Positions 1 through 5,216 of a stretch of 5,216 bases of DNA are shown in pieces. Each line of letters starts with the position of its first letter. Within the stretch, counting starts at the first letter, position 1. The position numbers were made by a program, and so were the translations under genes. Source of the stretch: Candidatus Desantisiibacteriota bacterium (GTDB lineage Bacteria; JACRDZ01); the NCBI GenBank assembly GCA_016209155.1, contig JACQWU010000210.1, forward strand, positions 1 through 5,216. Direction: 5' to 3'. The notes beneath the pieces were generated by a model. That model made no database searches, was not told where the DNA came from, and was given only the letters and a program-made list of their open reading frames with translations.

Positions 1-52
1 AACTTAAACTGACAAGTGAAATTGTTAAAAAGGTTTTTCTAATATTTTTCAT
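1..52 (-). CDS. 5' end of a probable secreted or membrane protein (partial)
   Basis: Reading leftwards from an ATG at 52-50, the visible residues are MKNIRKTFLTISLVSLS, after which the gene leaves the window. A short basic N-region (K2, R5, K6) followed by a hydrophobic stretch is what a signal peptide or first membrane helix looks like. A G6 run (61-66 on the plus strand as C6) sits 8 nt upstream of the ATG and could act as ribosome binding site. The start lies 23 nt beyond the stop of the broken MtrA-like gene, so it would be the third member of the same minus-strand transcript. Function cannot be told from 17 residues; the call rests on start, spacing and hydrophobicity only. Confidence 0.5.
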   Translation of the reverse strand, partial: MKNIRKTFLTISLVSLS

Positions 53-75
53 TTTGTGTTCCCCCCAACGCAGGC

Positions 76-813
76 TTATTTTCCCGGCGCTTTGTCTTGA
101 ATGTATTTAAAACCATGCTCCAAAGTTAGTTCAGTCTTTGCTAATTCTCTCCCTAAATAAGCCGCGTGGCTCAATTCCGTAATCCATCCGTTTTTAATAA
201 TTGTTGAGTAAACAGACGGGGCATCTTTCCCTTCAATGATACGCAGAAGTTTGGACTTCAGGGTCCTGCCCGGCAATGATAAAGTATCGGATTGCGGGAT
301 TAGTAATTGTATTTTTAATAATTTTATCAATTCCAATATTTTCAGTTTCAGTTTTACCTACAATACACAGCCCCTTAGGCTTCGCTTTTGCCAAAACCTC
401 AGCCAGAGAAATCCCTATCCAGAGTTGAAACTGCGACAGAACAGGATGAGTCCCGCCCATGCGGGACAAAATATTCTCCTGCTACCGGCGGCCATGCGGC
501 TTTTTCCACCACAAAATTACAGCCCGATGAAAAGGGCCGAATTAAGGAAGGAAATTCTTCTGTTAATATATTTATTGCCGCAGCTGGAAAACAGTGCTTA
601 CAGCCAAGACATGTATATTCTGCCGGTTTAACTTCTTTCAACCGCCTTTTGATTTTGTATTAAGACAGATGATTTTTCAACTTTATTTAATGAAAAAGAC
701 GCCAAAAGATTTTCAAGCGCTTCTTTCATACAGCCGCATTTCGCGCATTTTGCAAGCCCCATCCCGTTTTCTATCTCTGATTTGATTTTCTGAATAGATT
801 CTTTTTCTGTCAT
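76..813 (-). pseudogene. MtrA/DUF4346-like protein, broken by frameshifts and an internal deletion
   Basis: Four consecutive minus-strand pieces in shifting frames read as one protein. Piece 1 (813 to about 650) starts MTEKESIQKIK and has a Cys-rich KCAKCGCMKEALENL motif. Piece 2 (about 659 to 415) has CLGCKHCFPAAAINIL, then WPPVAGEYFVPHGRDSSCSV. Piece 3 (about 425 to 265) has KPKGLCIVGKTETENIGIDK and a following AGQDPE. Piece 4 (about 260 to 76) has KLLRIIEGKDAPSVY, NGWITELSHAAYLGRELAK and ends in a TAA. From memory of the families, the middle resembles tetrahydromethanopterin S-methyltransferase subunit A (MtrA), and the end resembles DUF4346, often fused to it in bacteria. Piece 1 to 2 and piece 2 to 3 need single-base shifts. 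Between pieces 3 and 4 roughly 100 codons expected in the family are missing. The start overlaps the upstream regulator (ATGA) and has a GGAAAATAGGAA site. The intact protein would probably handle methyl or corrinoid chemistry; this copy is unlikely to work. Confidence 0.75.
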
Positions 814-1094
814 TTCCTATTTTCCAATTTTCGCAAATGTTTAAACGCGTCTGTTAAAAGATTTTCTATATACCTATTAACAAGCGAGTAGTAAACCATA
901 TTTCCATCATTCCTAAACCTTACAATTGAAAGGGCAAAAACGATTTTAACCCGGGTTTTATCTCCTAATATGGAAAAGGTATCTGCAATCTCTTCAATTC
1001 CAGGATTAGAGGGCATCATTTTATTCAACTTTGACACCACCTCTTTATTGAAACATACGACATTGCATATATCTTTTATTTTGACTTTTTGCAT
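810..1094 (-). CDS. ArsR/SmtB (CadC-like) regulator with winged-helix core deleted
   Basis: This encodes 94 residues. The N-terminus has ICNVVCFN (C10, C14), matching the position of the N-terminal metal-binding cysteines of CadC-type sensors. Residues 32-56 (GIEEIADTFSILGDKTRVKI to FALS) are the typical first helices of ArsR proteins. After S56 the sequence jumps to IVRFRNDGNMVYYSL, the beta-hairpin wing, followed by a C-terminal helix (ENLLTDAFKHLRKL). About 30 residues normally in between are absent: the ELCVCD metal motif and the two HTH helices. The deletion keeps the frame. DNA binding and the second metal ligand pair should therefore be lost, although dimerisation helices remain. ATG at 1094 has a GAAAGGAT site 6-8 nt upstream. 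The stop overlaps the MtrA-like start by 4 nt, which suggests translational coupling. The family call is firm; whether the product does anything is doubtful. Confidence 0.8.
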   Translation of the reverse strand: MQKVKIKDICNVVCFNKEVVSKLNKMMPSNPGIEEIADTFSILGDKTRVKIVFALSIVRFRNDGNMVYYSLVNRYIENLLTDAFKHLRKLENRK

Positions 1095-1111
1095 AAATTC
1101 ATCCTTTCAGC

Positions 1112-1140
1112 TATTTGCTTATTTGCTCAATTACCAAATA
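1112..1140. promoter_or_regulatory. Candidate ArsR operator: TATTTG/CAAATA dyad
   Basis: TATTTG (1120-1125) and CAAATA (1135-1140) form a 6-bp inverted repeat with a 9-bp spacer. The octamer TATTTGCT is tandemly repeated at 1112-1127. The dyad touches the last base of the proposed -10 box and covers the expected transcription start, the usual place for ArsR-type repression. ArsR-family operators are AT-rich dyads of similar size, so the fit is good, but no binding is shown. Confidence 0.4.
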
Positions 1141-1168
1141 TATTAATACAAAAACAAATAAAAAGCAA
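1140..1168 (-). promoter_or_regulatory. Candidate sigma-70-type promoter for the arsR-mtrA-like operon
   Basis: On the minus strand TTGCTT (1168-1163) is followed after 17 nt by TAATAT (1145-1140), ending 45 nt upstream of the regulator's ATG. Spacing is ideal and both hexamers are reasonable. The region is AT-rich, so chance matches are possible. The left end of the transposable element begins only 5 bp beyond the -35 box. Confidence 0.5.
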
Positions 1169-1173
1169 AAGAA

Positions 1174-1200
1174 TATAGGGGACGGTGGTGCAGATAGTGC
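1174..1200 (+). repeat. Left terminal inverted repeat of the RAYT element
   Basis: The outer 18 bp are tataggggacggtggtgc. Over 27 bp it matches the reverse complement of 2257-2283 at 25 positions; the two mismatches lie in the inner 4-bp stretch between the outer 18 bp and a shared GCACT. Confidence 0.9.
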
Positions 1201-1229
1201 TTGACAAGAACAAGAGGAAATAGTAAGAT
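1201..1229 (+). promoter_or_regulatory. Possible transposase promoter just inside the left repeat
   Basis: A consensus TTGACA (1201-1206) begins at the first base after the inverted repeat. Seventeen nt later comes TAAGAT (1224-1229), only 7 nt before the ATG at 1237. If used, transcription would start at or next to the start codon and give a leaderless or nearly leaderless mRNA. The -10 match is weak (4 of 6). Confidence 0.35.
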
Positions 1230-1236
1230 AACAATT

Positions 1237-2247
1237 ATGCCAAGAGGACCAAGATTAGACGCTCCGGGAACTTTGCATCATGTAATTGCAAGGGGAATAG
1301 AGCGAAAAGAAATATTTAAAGACAAGGTTGATTATCAGGACTTTCTGCAAAGGCTGGAGTTAGTTGTAGATCAATGTAATTTAGAAATCTATGCCTGGGC
1401 ATTAATTCCTAATCATTTTCATCTTTTGATAAGAACAAAAGATACCCCGCTATCAAAAGCTATGCGAAAGCTTATGACAGGATATGCTGTAAATTTCAAT
1501 AGAAGACATCAAAGAAATGGATACTTATTTCAAAATCGATATAAATCAATCTTGTGTGAAGATGAACCATATTTAATGGAACTTGTAAGATATGTACATC
1601 TAAATCCATACAGAGCCGGAATAGCGAAAAGTTTAGAAGAACTTGACAGATATAATTGGAGCGGACATTTAGCACTTATCGGCAGGATCGAAAGAAAATG
1701 GCAAAACACGGAAGAAATATTATTGCGATTTAGTGAATATAAAAATAAAGCAATAATAAATTATAGAAAATTTATAGAAGAAGGTAAAGAACAGGGTAGG
1801 AGGACGGAATTTACAGGCGGAGGGTTAAAAAGGAGCGCAGGCGGATGGTTCGAGGTATTGGCTTTAAAGCGTCAAAAATGTGAAATGGCTTCAGATGCAA
1901 GAATTTTAGGCAGAGGAGAATTTGTGGAGGAAATATTAAAAGAAGCGGAAAAAAAAGAATTGGAAACATTAAGATTAAAGAGAAAAAAAATTGGAATAAA
2001 AGAACTATGTGAAAAAGTAATTAAGTTCTATAAAATAGAGATGTCCGAATTGACTTCAGGAAATTGCCGAGAAACAATAATAAAGGCAAGGAGAGAAACA
2101 TCTCATATAGCAGTTAAAAAACTTGGATTAAGCGGAGCAGAAGTTGCGAGATATTTAGGTGTAACTGCATCGTGCATAAATAGAATTGCTGGAAAAGGAG
2201 AGATAAGTAGAGAAGGAGAAATTATATTAAGGAGTCTTGATATTTGA
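1237..2247 (+). CDS. REP-associated tyrosine transposase (Y1/HUH) with C-terminal HTH
   Basis: This is a 336-residue single-strand DNA transposase of the TnpA_REP (RAYT) type. Residues 1-25 (MPRGPRLDAPGTLHHVIARG onwards) are the classic N-terminus. The HUH metal motif is NHFHLLI (H60, H62). Y83 in TGYAVNFNRRH is the likely catalytic tyrosine that joins covalently to DNA. GYLFQNRYKSI (95-105) and RYVHLNPYRAGI (118-129) are conserved family signatures. Residues about 180-250 are a basic linker. Residues about 250-336 form a helix-turn-helix tail (SGAEVARYLGVTASCINRI) resembling the DnaA C-terminal domain, likely to recognise the element's ends. I chose ATG 1237 because it restores the family N-terminus; an in-frame TTG at 1201 would add 12 atypical residues. 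GAGG at 1214-1217 is too far away to be a good ribosome site. All catalytic motifs appear intact, so it may be active. Confidence 0.93.
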   Translation: MPRGPRLDAPGTLHHVIARGIERKEIFKDKVDYQDFLQRLELVVDQCNLEIYAWALIPNHFHLLIRTKDTPLSKAMRKLMTGYAVNFNRRHQRNGYLFQNRYKSILCEDEPYLMELVRYVHLNPYRAGIAKSLEELDRYNWSGHLALIGRIERKWQNTEEILLRFSEYKNKAIINYRKFIEEGKEQGRRTEFTGGGLKRSAGGWFEVLALKRQKCEMASDARILGRGEFVEEILKEAEKKELETLRLKRKKIGIKELCEKVIKFYKIEMSELTSGNCRETIIKARRETSHIAVKKLGLSGAEVARYLGVTASCINRIAGKGEISREGEIILRSLDI

Positions 2248-2256
2248 GAATGTAAT

Positions 2257-2283
2257 GCACTTTCCGCACCACCGTCCCCTATA
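2257..2283 (-). repeat. Right terminal inverted repeat of the RAYT element
   Basis: It lies 10 nt after the transposase stop codon and ends in gcaccaccgtcccctata, the exact complement of the left end. An identical copy occurs at 2500-2526 at the end of the neighbouring remnant. Confidence 0.9.
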
Positions 2284-2288
2284 ACCGA

Positions 2289-2490
2289 CGAATTAACTTC
2301 CGGAAATTGTAGAGAAATAATAAAAAAAGCAAGGAGAGAAACAGCTCATATAGCGGTTAAAAAACTTGGATTCAGTGGAGCGGAGGCAGCGAGATATTTA
2401 GGTGTAACTGCATCGTGCATAAATAGAATTGTTGGAAAAGGAGAAATAAATTCAGAAGGAGAAATTATATTAAGGAGTCTTGATATTTGA
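2289..2490 (+). pseudogene. 5'-truncated RAYT transposase, C-terminal HTH domain only
   Basis: This reads DELTSGNCREIIKKARRET onwards to GEIILRSLDI and a TGA stop, the counterpart of residues 270-336 of the intact transposase. About half of the codon differences are synonymous (for example ttg/tta, tgc/tgt, cga/aga). The two copies therefore diverged while coding was still selected, rather than arising by a very recent tandem duplication. No start codon or ribosome site precedes it, and the HUH and tyrosine motifs are missing. Confidence 0.85.
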
Positions 2491-2528
2491 GAATGTAATG
2501 CACTTTCCGCACCACCGTCCCCTATAAC
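2289..2528 (+). mobile_element. 3' remnant of a second, diverged RAYT element
   Basis: From 2289 the sequence repeats 2046-2285 at a constant offset of 243 bp without gaps. The coding part differs at about 20 of 202 positions, while the last 75 bp (2454-2528 against 2211-2285), including the end repeat, are identical. The left end and more than three quarters of the gene are absent. It abuts the intact element through only a few unmatched bases (2286-2288). Confidence 0.85.
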
Positions 2529-2551
2529 GCGCACCACCGTCCCCTATAACG
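2508..2551 (-). repeat. Perfect 22-bp tandem repeat of the RAYT right end
   Basis: Two adjacent identical 22-bp units (2508-2529 and 2530-2551) each contain gcaccaccgtcccctata. A third match with one difference lies at 2265-2286. The second unit is a solitary end sequence with no transposase attached, like a REP-type element left by or mobilised by the RAYT. Confidence 0.85.
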
Positions 2552-2584
2552 TTTGCGCATGTATATATAAAGATACAAAATTTA

Positions 2585-2613
2585 TTGACAACCCTATTTT
2601 TATGTGATTAAAT
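2585..2613 (+). promoter_or_regulatory. Candidate promoter for the split-barrel flavoprotein gene
   Basis: TTGACA (2585-2590) is followed after 17 nt by TTAAAT (2608-2613). It lies just outside the repeat cluster and would give a leader of roughly 115 nt. An 8-bp inverted repeat, AAATAAAT (2610-2617) with ATTTATTT (2631-2638), covers the presumed start and could be an operator or merely AT-rich sequence. Confidence 0.45.
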
Positions 2614-2733
2614 AAATTATCCAAAATTTGATTTATTTGCAAATTAAGTAGTTGTGAATGCTGGCTTTGCCAATTTTTAGGTGAGATCGATAAATCAACA
2701 AAACTAAGGCACCTTACATAAGAAGGAGAACTC

Positions 2734-3240
2734 ATGGACATCAGCAAAGAGAACTGGAAAATGGTTCGAGATGTATGTAATAAGGGATTGGATACCAATT
2801 CACATCTGTCACTCGGAACAGTTAACGAGGACGGTTCCCCCAATATAGCTCCTGTCGGATCGTTTATATTTCTTGAATATCCCGGTAAGGCATTCTTTTT
2901 TGATAAGTTCTTTACCACAACATCAAAGAATATTGATCGAGATCCTAGAATTTGCGTAATTGGCGTCAATAGCGGCTTCTTGTTTTGGATGAATAGTCTG
3001 CGCCGAGGCTATTTCTCTTCGCCTCCCGGTATTCGACTTACGGGTATTGCCGGACAAAAGCGCGAAGCCACCGATAAAGAGAGAGCAATGTGGCTCGATA
3101 AGGTCAAGACGGCAAGACGCACTAAAGGCTATAAGATACTATGGGCCGATATGAAACATATTAGAGATGTAGAGTTCAAGACATACGAGTTAGGCAGTGT
3201 AGGTGAAATGACCCCCCAATATAAGAAGCAGCGAGTATAG
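2734..3240 (+). CDS. Pyridoxamine 5'-phosphate oxidase-family (FMN split-barrel) protein
   Basis: A 168-residue soluble protein. Residues 24-43 (HLSLGTVNEDGSPNIAPVGS) are the first strands of the split beta-barrel, with the usual DGSPN..P turn. Residues 61-75 (TTTSKNIDRDPRICV) match the segment that contacts the FMN phosphate in this family. Residues 99-106 (GIRLTGIA) form the next barrel strand, and the remaining C-terminus is charged. Such proteins usually bind FMN (some bind F420 or heme) and reduce or oxidise small molecules. True PdxH is longer and has a specific C-terminal motif that I do not see, so vitamin B6 synthesis is not claimed. ATG 2734 has an excellent AAGGAG (2723-2728) at 5 nt. 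It appears to be a single gene; the next gene starts 105 nt later. The substrate cannot be inferred from the neighbours. Confidence 0.8.
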   Translation: MDISKENWKMVRDVCNKGLDTNSHLSLGTVNEDGSPNIAPVGSFIFLEYPGKAFFFDKFFTTTSKNIDRDPRICVIGVNSGFLFWMNSLRRGYFSSPPGIRLTGIAGQKREATDKERAMWLDKVKTARRTKGYKILWADMKHIRDVEFKTYELGSVGEMTPQYKKQRV

Positions 3241-3345
3241 TAAGAAGAAAGGGAAGGGACTTAGTTGAGTGGGAAGGAATAATGCTGAAATTGCTACTAT
3301 AAATTTAATCTTTTAACAAATTTTCTATGATGAGGAGAAAAATTT

Positions 3346-3684
3346 ATGAAGAAACTTAAACACTCATATTCAAGTATTATTATTGTTATATTGTTATTGC
3401 TTGCAGTTAAAATCTGGGCATCTATGTTGTTTAGACCGGCAAACAGTGAACAAAATGAGATTGCAAATCAAACAGAACTGTTTGATAATCCGGGCGGTTC
3501 TATAATCGGGAAAATTAATCAATCAACAGGCGTAGAGATTCTGGAAGAAAAACAAATTCCTGTTCCCCATAAAAATAATAAATCTGCTCTGCAAAATGAG
3601 ATATGGGTAAAAGTAAATTTAACCGGGTGGATTAAGAAAAGCAATTTAAAAAATAACAGAAGTACCGTTATTTTGACACATTAA
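3346..3684 (+). CDS. Small membrane-anchored SH3b-domain protein
   Basis: This encodes 112 residues. A basic start (MKKLKHSYSS) is followed by a hydrophobic helix at about 10-28 (IIIVILLLLAVKIWASMLF) with no clear cleavage site, so it is probably an N-terminal anchor with the rest outside the cytoplasm. Residues 43-68 (TELFDNPGGSIIGKINQSTG onwards) and 86-101 (IWVKVNLTGWIKKSNL) fit the two halves of a bacterial SH3 (SH3_3-like) domain, with the characteristic strand pairs and a GWI turn. A polar insertion (70-84) separates them. Such domains often bind peptidoglycan or other envelope ligands, but no enzyme domain is present. GAGGAG (3332-3337) lies 8 nt upstream of the ATG. It could be co-transcribed with the flavoprotein gene, since I see neither a good promoter nor a terminator in the 105-nt gap. 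Confidence 0.7.
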   Translation: MKKLKHSYSSIIIVILLLLAVKIWASMLFRPANSEQNEIANQTELFDNPGGSIIGKINQSTGVEILEEKQIPVPHKNNKSALQNEIWVKVNLTGWIKKSNLKNNRSTVILTH

Positions 3685-3842
3685 TTTATTTGGAATTTTT
3701 TAACAAATGTCTCTGCTCCTATAATTTGAACTGTCCAGTATCCTTTCCCCTTTACACTTATTATTTTTGTGTTTTCCTTATTTCTCAATACCGTATACTA
3801 TTTTATATATTTTTTTTGGGGATACTTCTTTTAATAATCAGC
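3685..3842. other. Non-coding gap after the SH3b gene, no gene recognised
   Basis: This AT-rich stretch carries several T runs but no convincing stem-loop terminator. A 66-codon open frame beginning at 3767 runs through it into the next gene; it starts at TTG, lacks a ribosome site and resembles nothing I know, so it is not called. Confidence 0.5.
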
Positions 3843-3870
3843 TTGAAAATTTTTTTGTCTATGCTATAAT
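3843..3870 (+). promoter_or_regulatory. Strong extended -10 promoter of the DHS-like gene
   Basis: TTGAAA (3843-3848) and a perfect TATAAT (3865-3870) are separated by 16 nt, and a TGC directly before the -10 box makes it an extended -10. Transcription would start near 3877, giving an untranslated leader of about 83 nt. A perfect 10-bp palindrome, attccggaat (3884-3893), lies just downstream of the start and could be an operator. Confidence 0.7.
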
Positions 3871-3959
3871 TATAAATCTTTCCATTCCGGAATTCTATTT
3901 GCATATGTACTGCTTAATAAAAATGCAGTCGATTAAAACATTGAAACAGGAGAAGGGTT

Positions 3960-5117
3960 ATGAATAAAATCAAATTGCCAAAAAATTTTGTTAGTAAATA
4001 CCCTCATAAGTTTTCAAAAGGTAAACATGAATTTTTATGCGGTCAGCGTATTTTACCCGAACCTATAACAGGGAAGGAAAATTTTCCTGATCTTATGGAC
4101 AGGGTATTTCTTGCATATAATGCCGGACGTCTTCAGGAAGGGTGCAGACTTTTTACCGAGAAGATGCTTGCTCCCGATGTTACAGTCGGGATGACTCTTT
4201 CAGGCGCTCTTACACCGGCAGGTCTTGGCTGTTCATCTGTTATTCCGCTTATTAAAGCGGGTTTTGTGGATTGGATAATCTCAACCGGCGCAAATCTTTA
4301 TCATGATTTACATCACGCGCTCAACCTGCCGCTTTTCCGCGGGACACCGTTTGTTAAGGATAAAGACCTGAGGAAAGCAGGTGTTGTGCGTATTTATGAT
4401 ATACATTTTGATTATAACGATGTATTAATGGTAACCGACCATATTTTAAGACAAATTTTACTTCAGGGCGAATTTCAGCGCGAGATGGGAACATCAGAGC
4501 TCCACTTTTTATTAGGTAAATACTGCGCTGAATTTGAAAAGCAGACAGGTATGAAAGATGTATCAGTTCTTGCGGCCGCATACCGTGCAGGAGTTCCGTG
4601 TTTCTGCCCTTCCCCGGGTGATTCAACAATTGGTATGAATATTGCCGGATTGGAATTGCGTGGTTTTAAGCTTCGCATAAATCCTTCACGCGATGTAAAT
4701 GAGACAACTGCAATTGTACTGGATGCAAAACACAGCGGCCAAAAAAGTGGAGTGCTTTTGATAGGGGGGGGCTCACCTAAAAATTTTGCTCTGCAGACAG
4801 AACCTCAGCTTCAGGAAGTACTGCGTATAAAAGAAGAAGGCCATGATTTTTTTCTTCAAATTACAGATGCCCGTCCGGATACAGGAGGTCTTTCCGGAGC
4901 AACTCCTCAGGAAGCAGTAAGCTGGGGGAAAGTGAATCCGGATCAGCTTCCCGATGCAATCGTATGCTATACCGATTCGACCATAGCACTGCCGTTAATC
5001 ACACATTATTCACTGGCACGGCATAAAAAGAGAAAACTTAAACGTCTTTATGACAGGCTCCCTGATCTTATAAAAATGATTACAGATGAGTACTGGAAAC
5101 ATAATAAAATATTATAA
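3960..5117 (+). CDS. Deoxyhypusine synthase-family protein, probably polyamine (homospermidine-type) synthase
   Basis: This 385-residue protein has the NAD-dependent aminobutyl-transferase fold of deoxyhypusine synthase (DHS). Recognisable segments are [12 protein letters not shown] (79-90), [13 protein letters not shown] (107-119), [14 protein letters not shown] (212-225), [11 protein letters not shown] (266-276) and [16 protein letters not shown] (309-324). K324 corresponds to the lysine that carries the aminobutyl imine in human DHS, and D221 to an active-site aspartate. Compared by eye with the human enzyme, His288 is Asn275, Asp243 is Met226 and Glu137 is His115. These changes, and the lack of eIF5A in bacteria, argue against hypusine formation. 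The DHS-like enzyme SpeY of Anabaena makes homospermidine, and this may do the same. The start has AGGAG (3948-3952) at 7 nt. A G8 run at 4764-4771 encodes the GGG motif. Family call is firm; substrate is inferred. Confidence 0.9.
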   Translation: MNKIKLPKNFVSKYPHKFSKGKHEFLCGQRILPEPITGKENFPDLMDRVFLAYNAGRLQEGCRLFTEKMLAPDVTVGMTLSGALTPAGLGCSSVIPLIKAGFVDWIISTGANLYHDLHHALNLPLFRGTPFVKDKDLRKAGVVRIYDIHFDYNDVLMVTDHILRQILLQGEFQREMGTSELHFLLGKYCAEFEKQTGMKDVSVLAAAYRAGVPCFCPSPGDSTIGMNIAGLELRGFKLRINPSRDVNETTAIVLDAKHSGQKSGVLLIGGGSPKNFALQTEPQLQEVLRIKEEGHDFFLQITDARPDTGGLSGATPQEAVSWGKVNPDQLPDAIVCYTDSTIALPLITHYSLARHKKRKLKRLYDRLPDLIKMITDEYWKHNKIL

Positions 5118-5181
5118 TTATTTAGGGGTATAGGCTGAAGGTAGAAGGTTTTTAGGTACAAAAAATATTTTGGAGAAAAAG

Positions 5182-5216
5182 ATGCCAAATAAAGAAGCTG
5201 CAGCAGTTAAACATAA
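5182..5216 (+). CDS. 5' end of a downstream gene (partial)
   Basis: ATG at 5182 follows TGGAG (5171-5175) at 6 nt and opens a frame MPNKEAAAVKH that leaves the window without a stop. It lies 64 nt beyond the DHS-like gene with no visible terminator between them, so the two may be co-transcribed. Eleven residues do not identify it; a polyamine-pathway partner would be a natural guess but is not supported by sequence. Confidence 0.55.
   Translation, partial: MPNKEAAAVKH

Larger units (their letters stand above)
1174..2283 (+). mobile_element. RAYT (IS200/Y1-type) element with terminal inverted repeats
   Basis: An 1110-bp unit is bounded by imperfect inverted repeats of 27 bp (1174-1200 and 2257-2283, 25 of 27 matching) and carries a single Y1 transposase gene. 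The outermost 18 bp, tataggggacggtggtgc on the left, are matched perfectly on the right. I see no target-site duplication in the flanks (gaa on the left, acc on the right), consistent with HUH-type transposition. The right end is followed directly by remnants of related units, so the boundary is read from the repeats. Confidence 0.8.

Noticed and set aside
236-663. Plus-strand open frames of 131 and 91 codons
   Set aside because: They lie antisense to the recognisable MtrA-like pieces, have no family resemblance and no ribosome sites; they are shadows of the broken gene.
2265-2551. CRISPR array, because a 20-bp sequence recurs three times
   Set aside because: Spacing is irregular (243 and 22 bp), and the repeats are the transposon's right end in each case.
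2346-2969. Minus-strand open frames opposite the RAYT remnant and the flavoprotein gene
   Set aside because: The opposite strand carries clear homologues (transposase tail, split-barrel protein); the minus frames look like translated antisense sequence.
3767-3967. 66-codon plus-strand open frame before the DHS-like gene
   Set aside because: TTG start without ribosome site, overlap with the next gene, composition of AT-rich non-coding DNA, and it contains the promoter and leader of the DHS-like gene.
4354-4678. Minus-strand open frames inside the DHS-like gene
   Set aside because: Fully contained antisense to a strongly conserved coding region.
3960-5117. True hypusine biosynthesis
   Set aside because: Bacteria lack eIF5A and the His expected at the human 288 position is Asn here.
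5118-5181. Intrinsic terminator after the DHS-like gene
   Set aside because: There are T-rich and G-rich patches but no stem-loop followed by a T run; the next gene probably continues the transcript.

Overview
The window looks like a piece of chromosome from an AT-rich, probably anaerobic, uncultured bacterium. The standard code applies (UGA behaves as stop) and Shine-Dalgarno sites of the AGGAG/GGAGA type precede most genes. An MtrA/DUF4346-like C1-related gene, a deoxyhypusine-synthase-like gene and a REP-associated transposase recall lineages such as Omnitrophota or Elusimicrobiota. That placement is inference from gene content only.

Left part (1-1170, minus strand): a decaying operon read right to left. 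It starts with a plausible promoter and a TATTTG/CAAATA dyad. Next comes an ArsR/SmtB (CadC-like) regulator that has lost the middle of its winged helix in frame. An ATGA overlap then leads into an MtrA/DUF4346-type gene broken by two apparent frameshifts and a large internal deletion. The last member is the first 17 codons of a probably secreted protein that leaves the window.

Middle (1174-2551): a complete IS200/Y1-type REP-associated transposase (RAYT) element with imperfect 27-bp terminal inverted repeats (25/27). It is followed directly by the 3' remnant of a second, diverged copy, keeping only the C-terminal HTH-coding part and the right end, and then by one more solitary right-end repeat. 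The left end of the element lies 5 bp from the -35 box of the ArsR promoter.

Right part (2552-5216, plus strand): a pyridoxamine-phosphate-oxidase-like split-barrel flavoprotein; a small membrane-anchored SH3b protein; a 275-bp intergenic region with a strong extended -10 promoter; a deoxyhypusine-synthase-family enzyme that keeps the catalytic lysine motif but not the histidine expected of true hypusine-forming enzymes, so a polyamine (homospermidine-type) role is more likely; and the first codons of another gene. There is no CRISPR array and I saw no rRNA or tRNA gene or convincing intrinsic terminator. The most interesting features are the eroded regulator/MtrA pair and the layered RAYT remnants.
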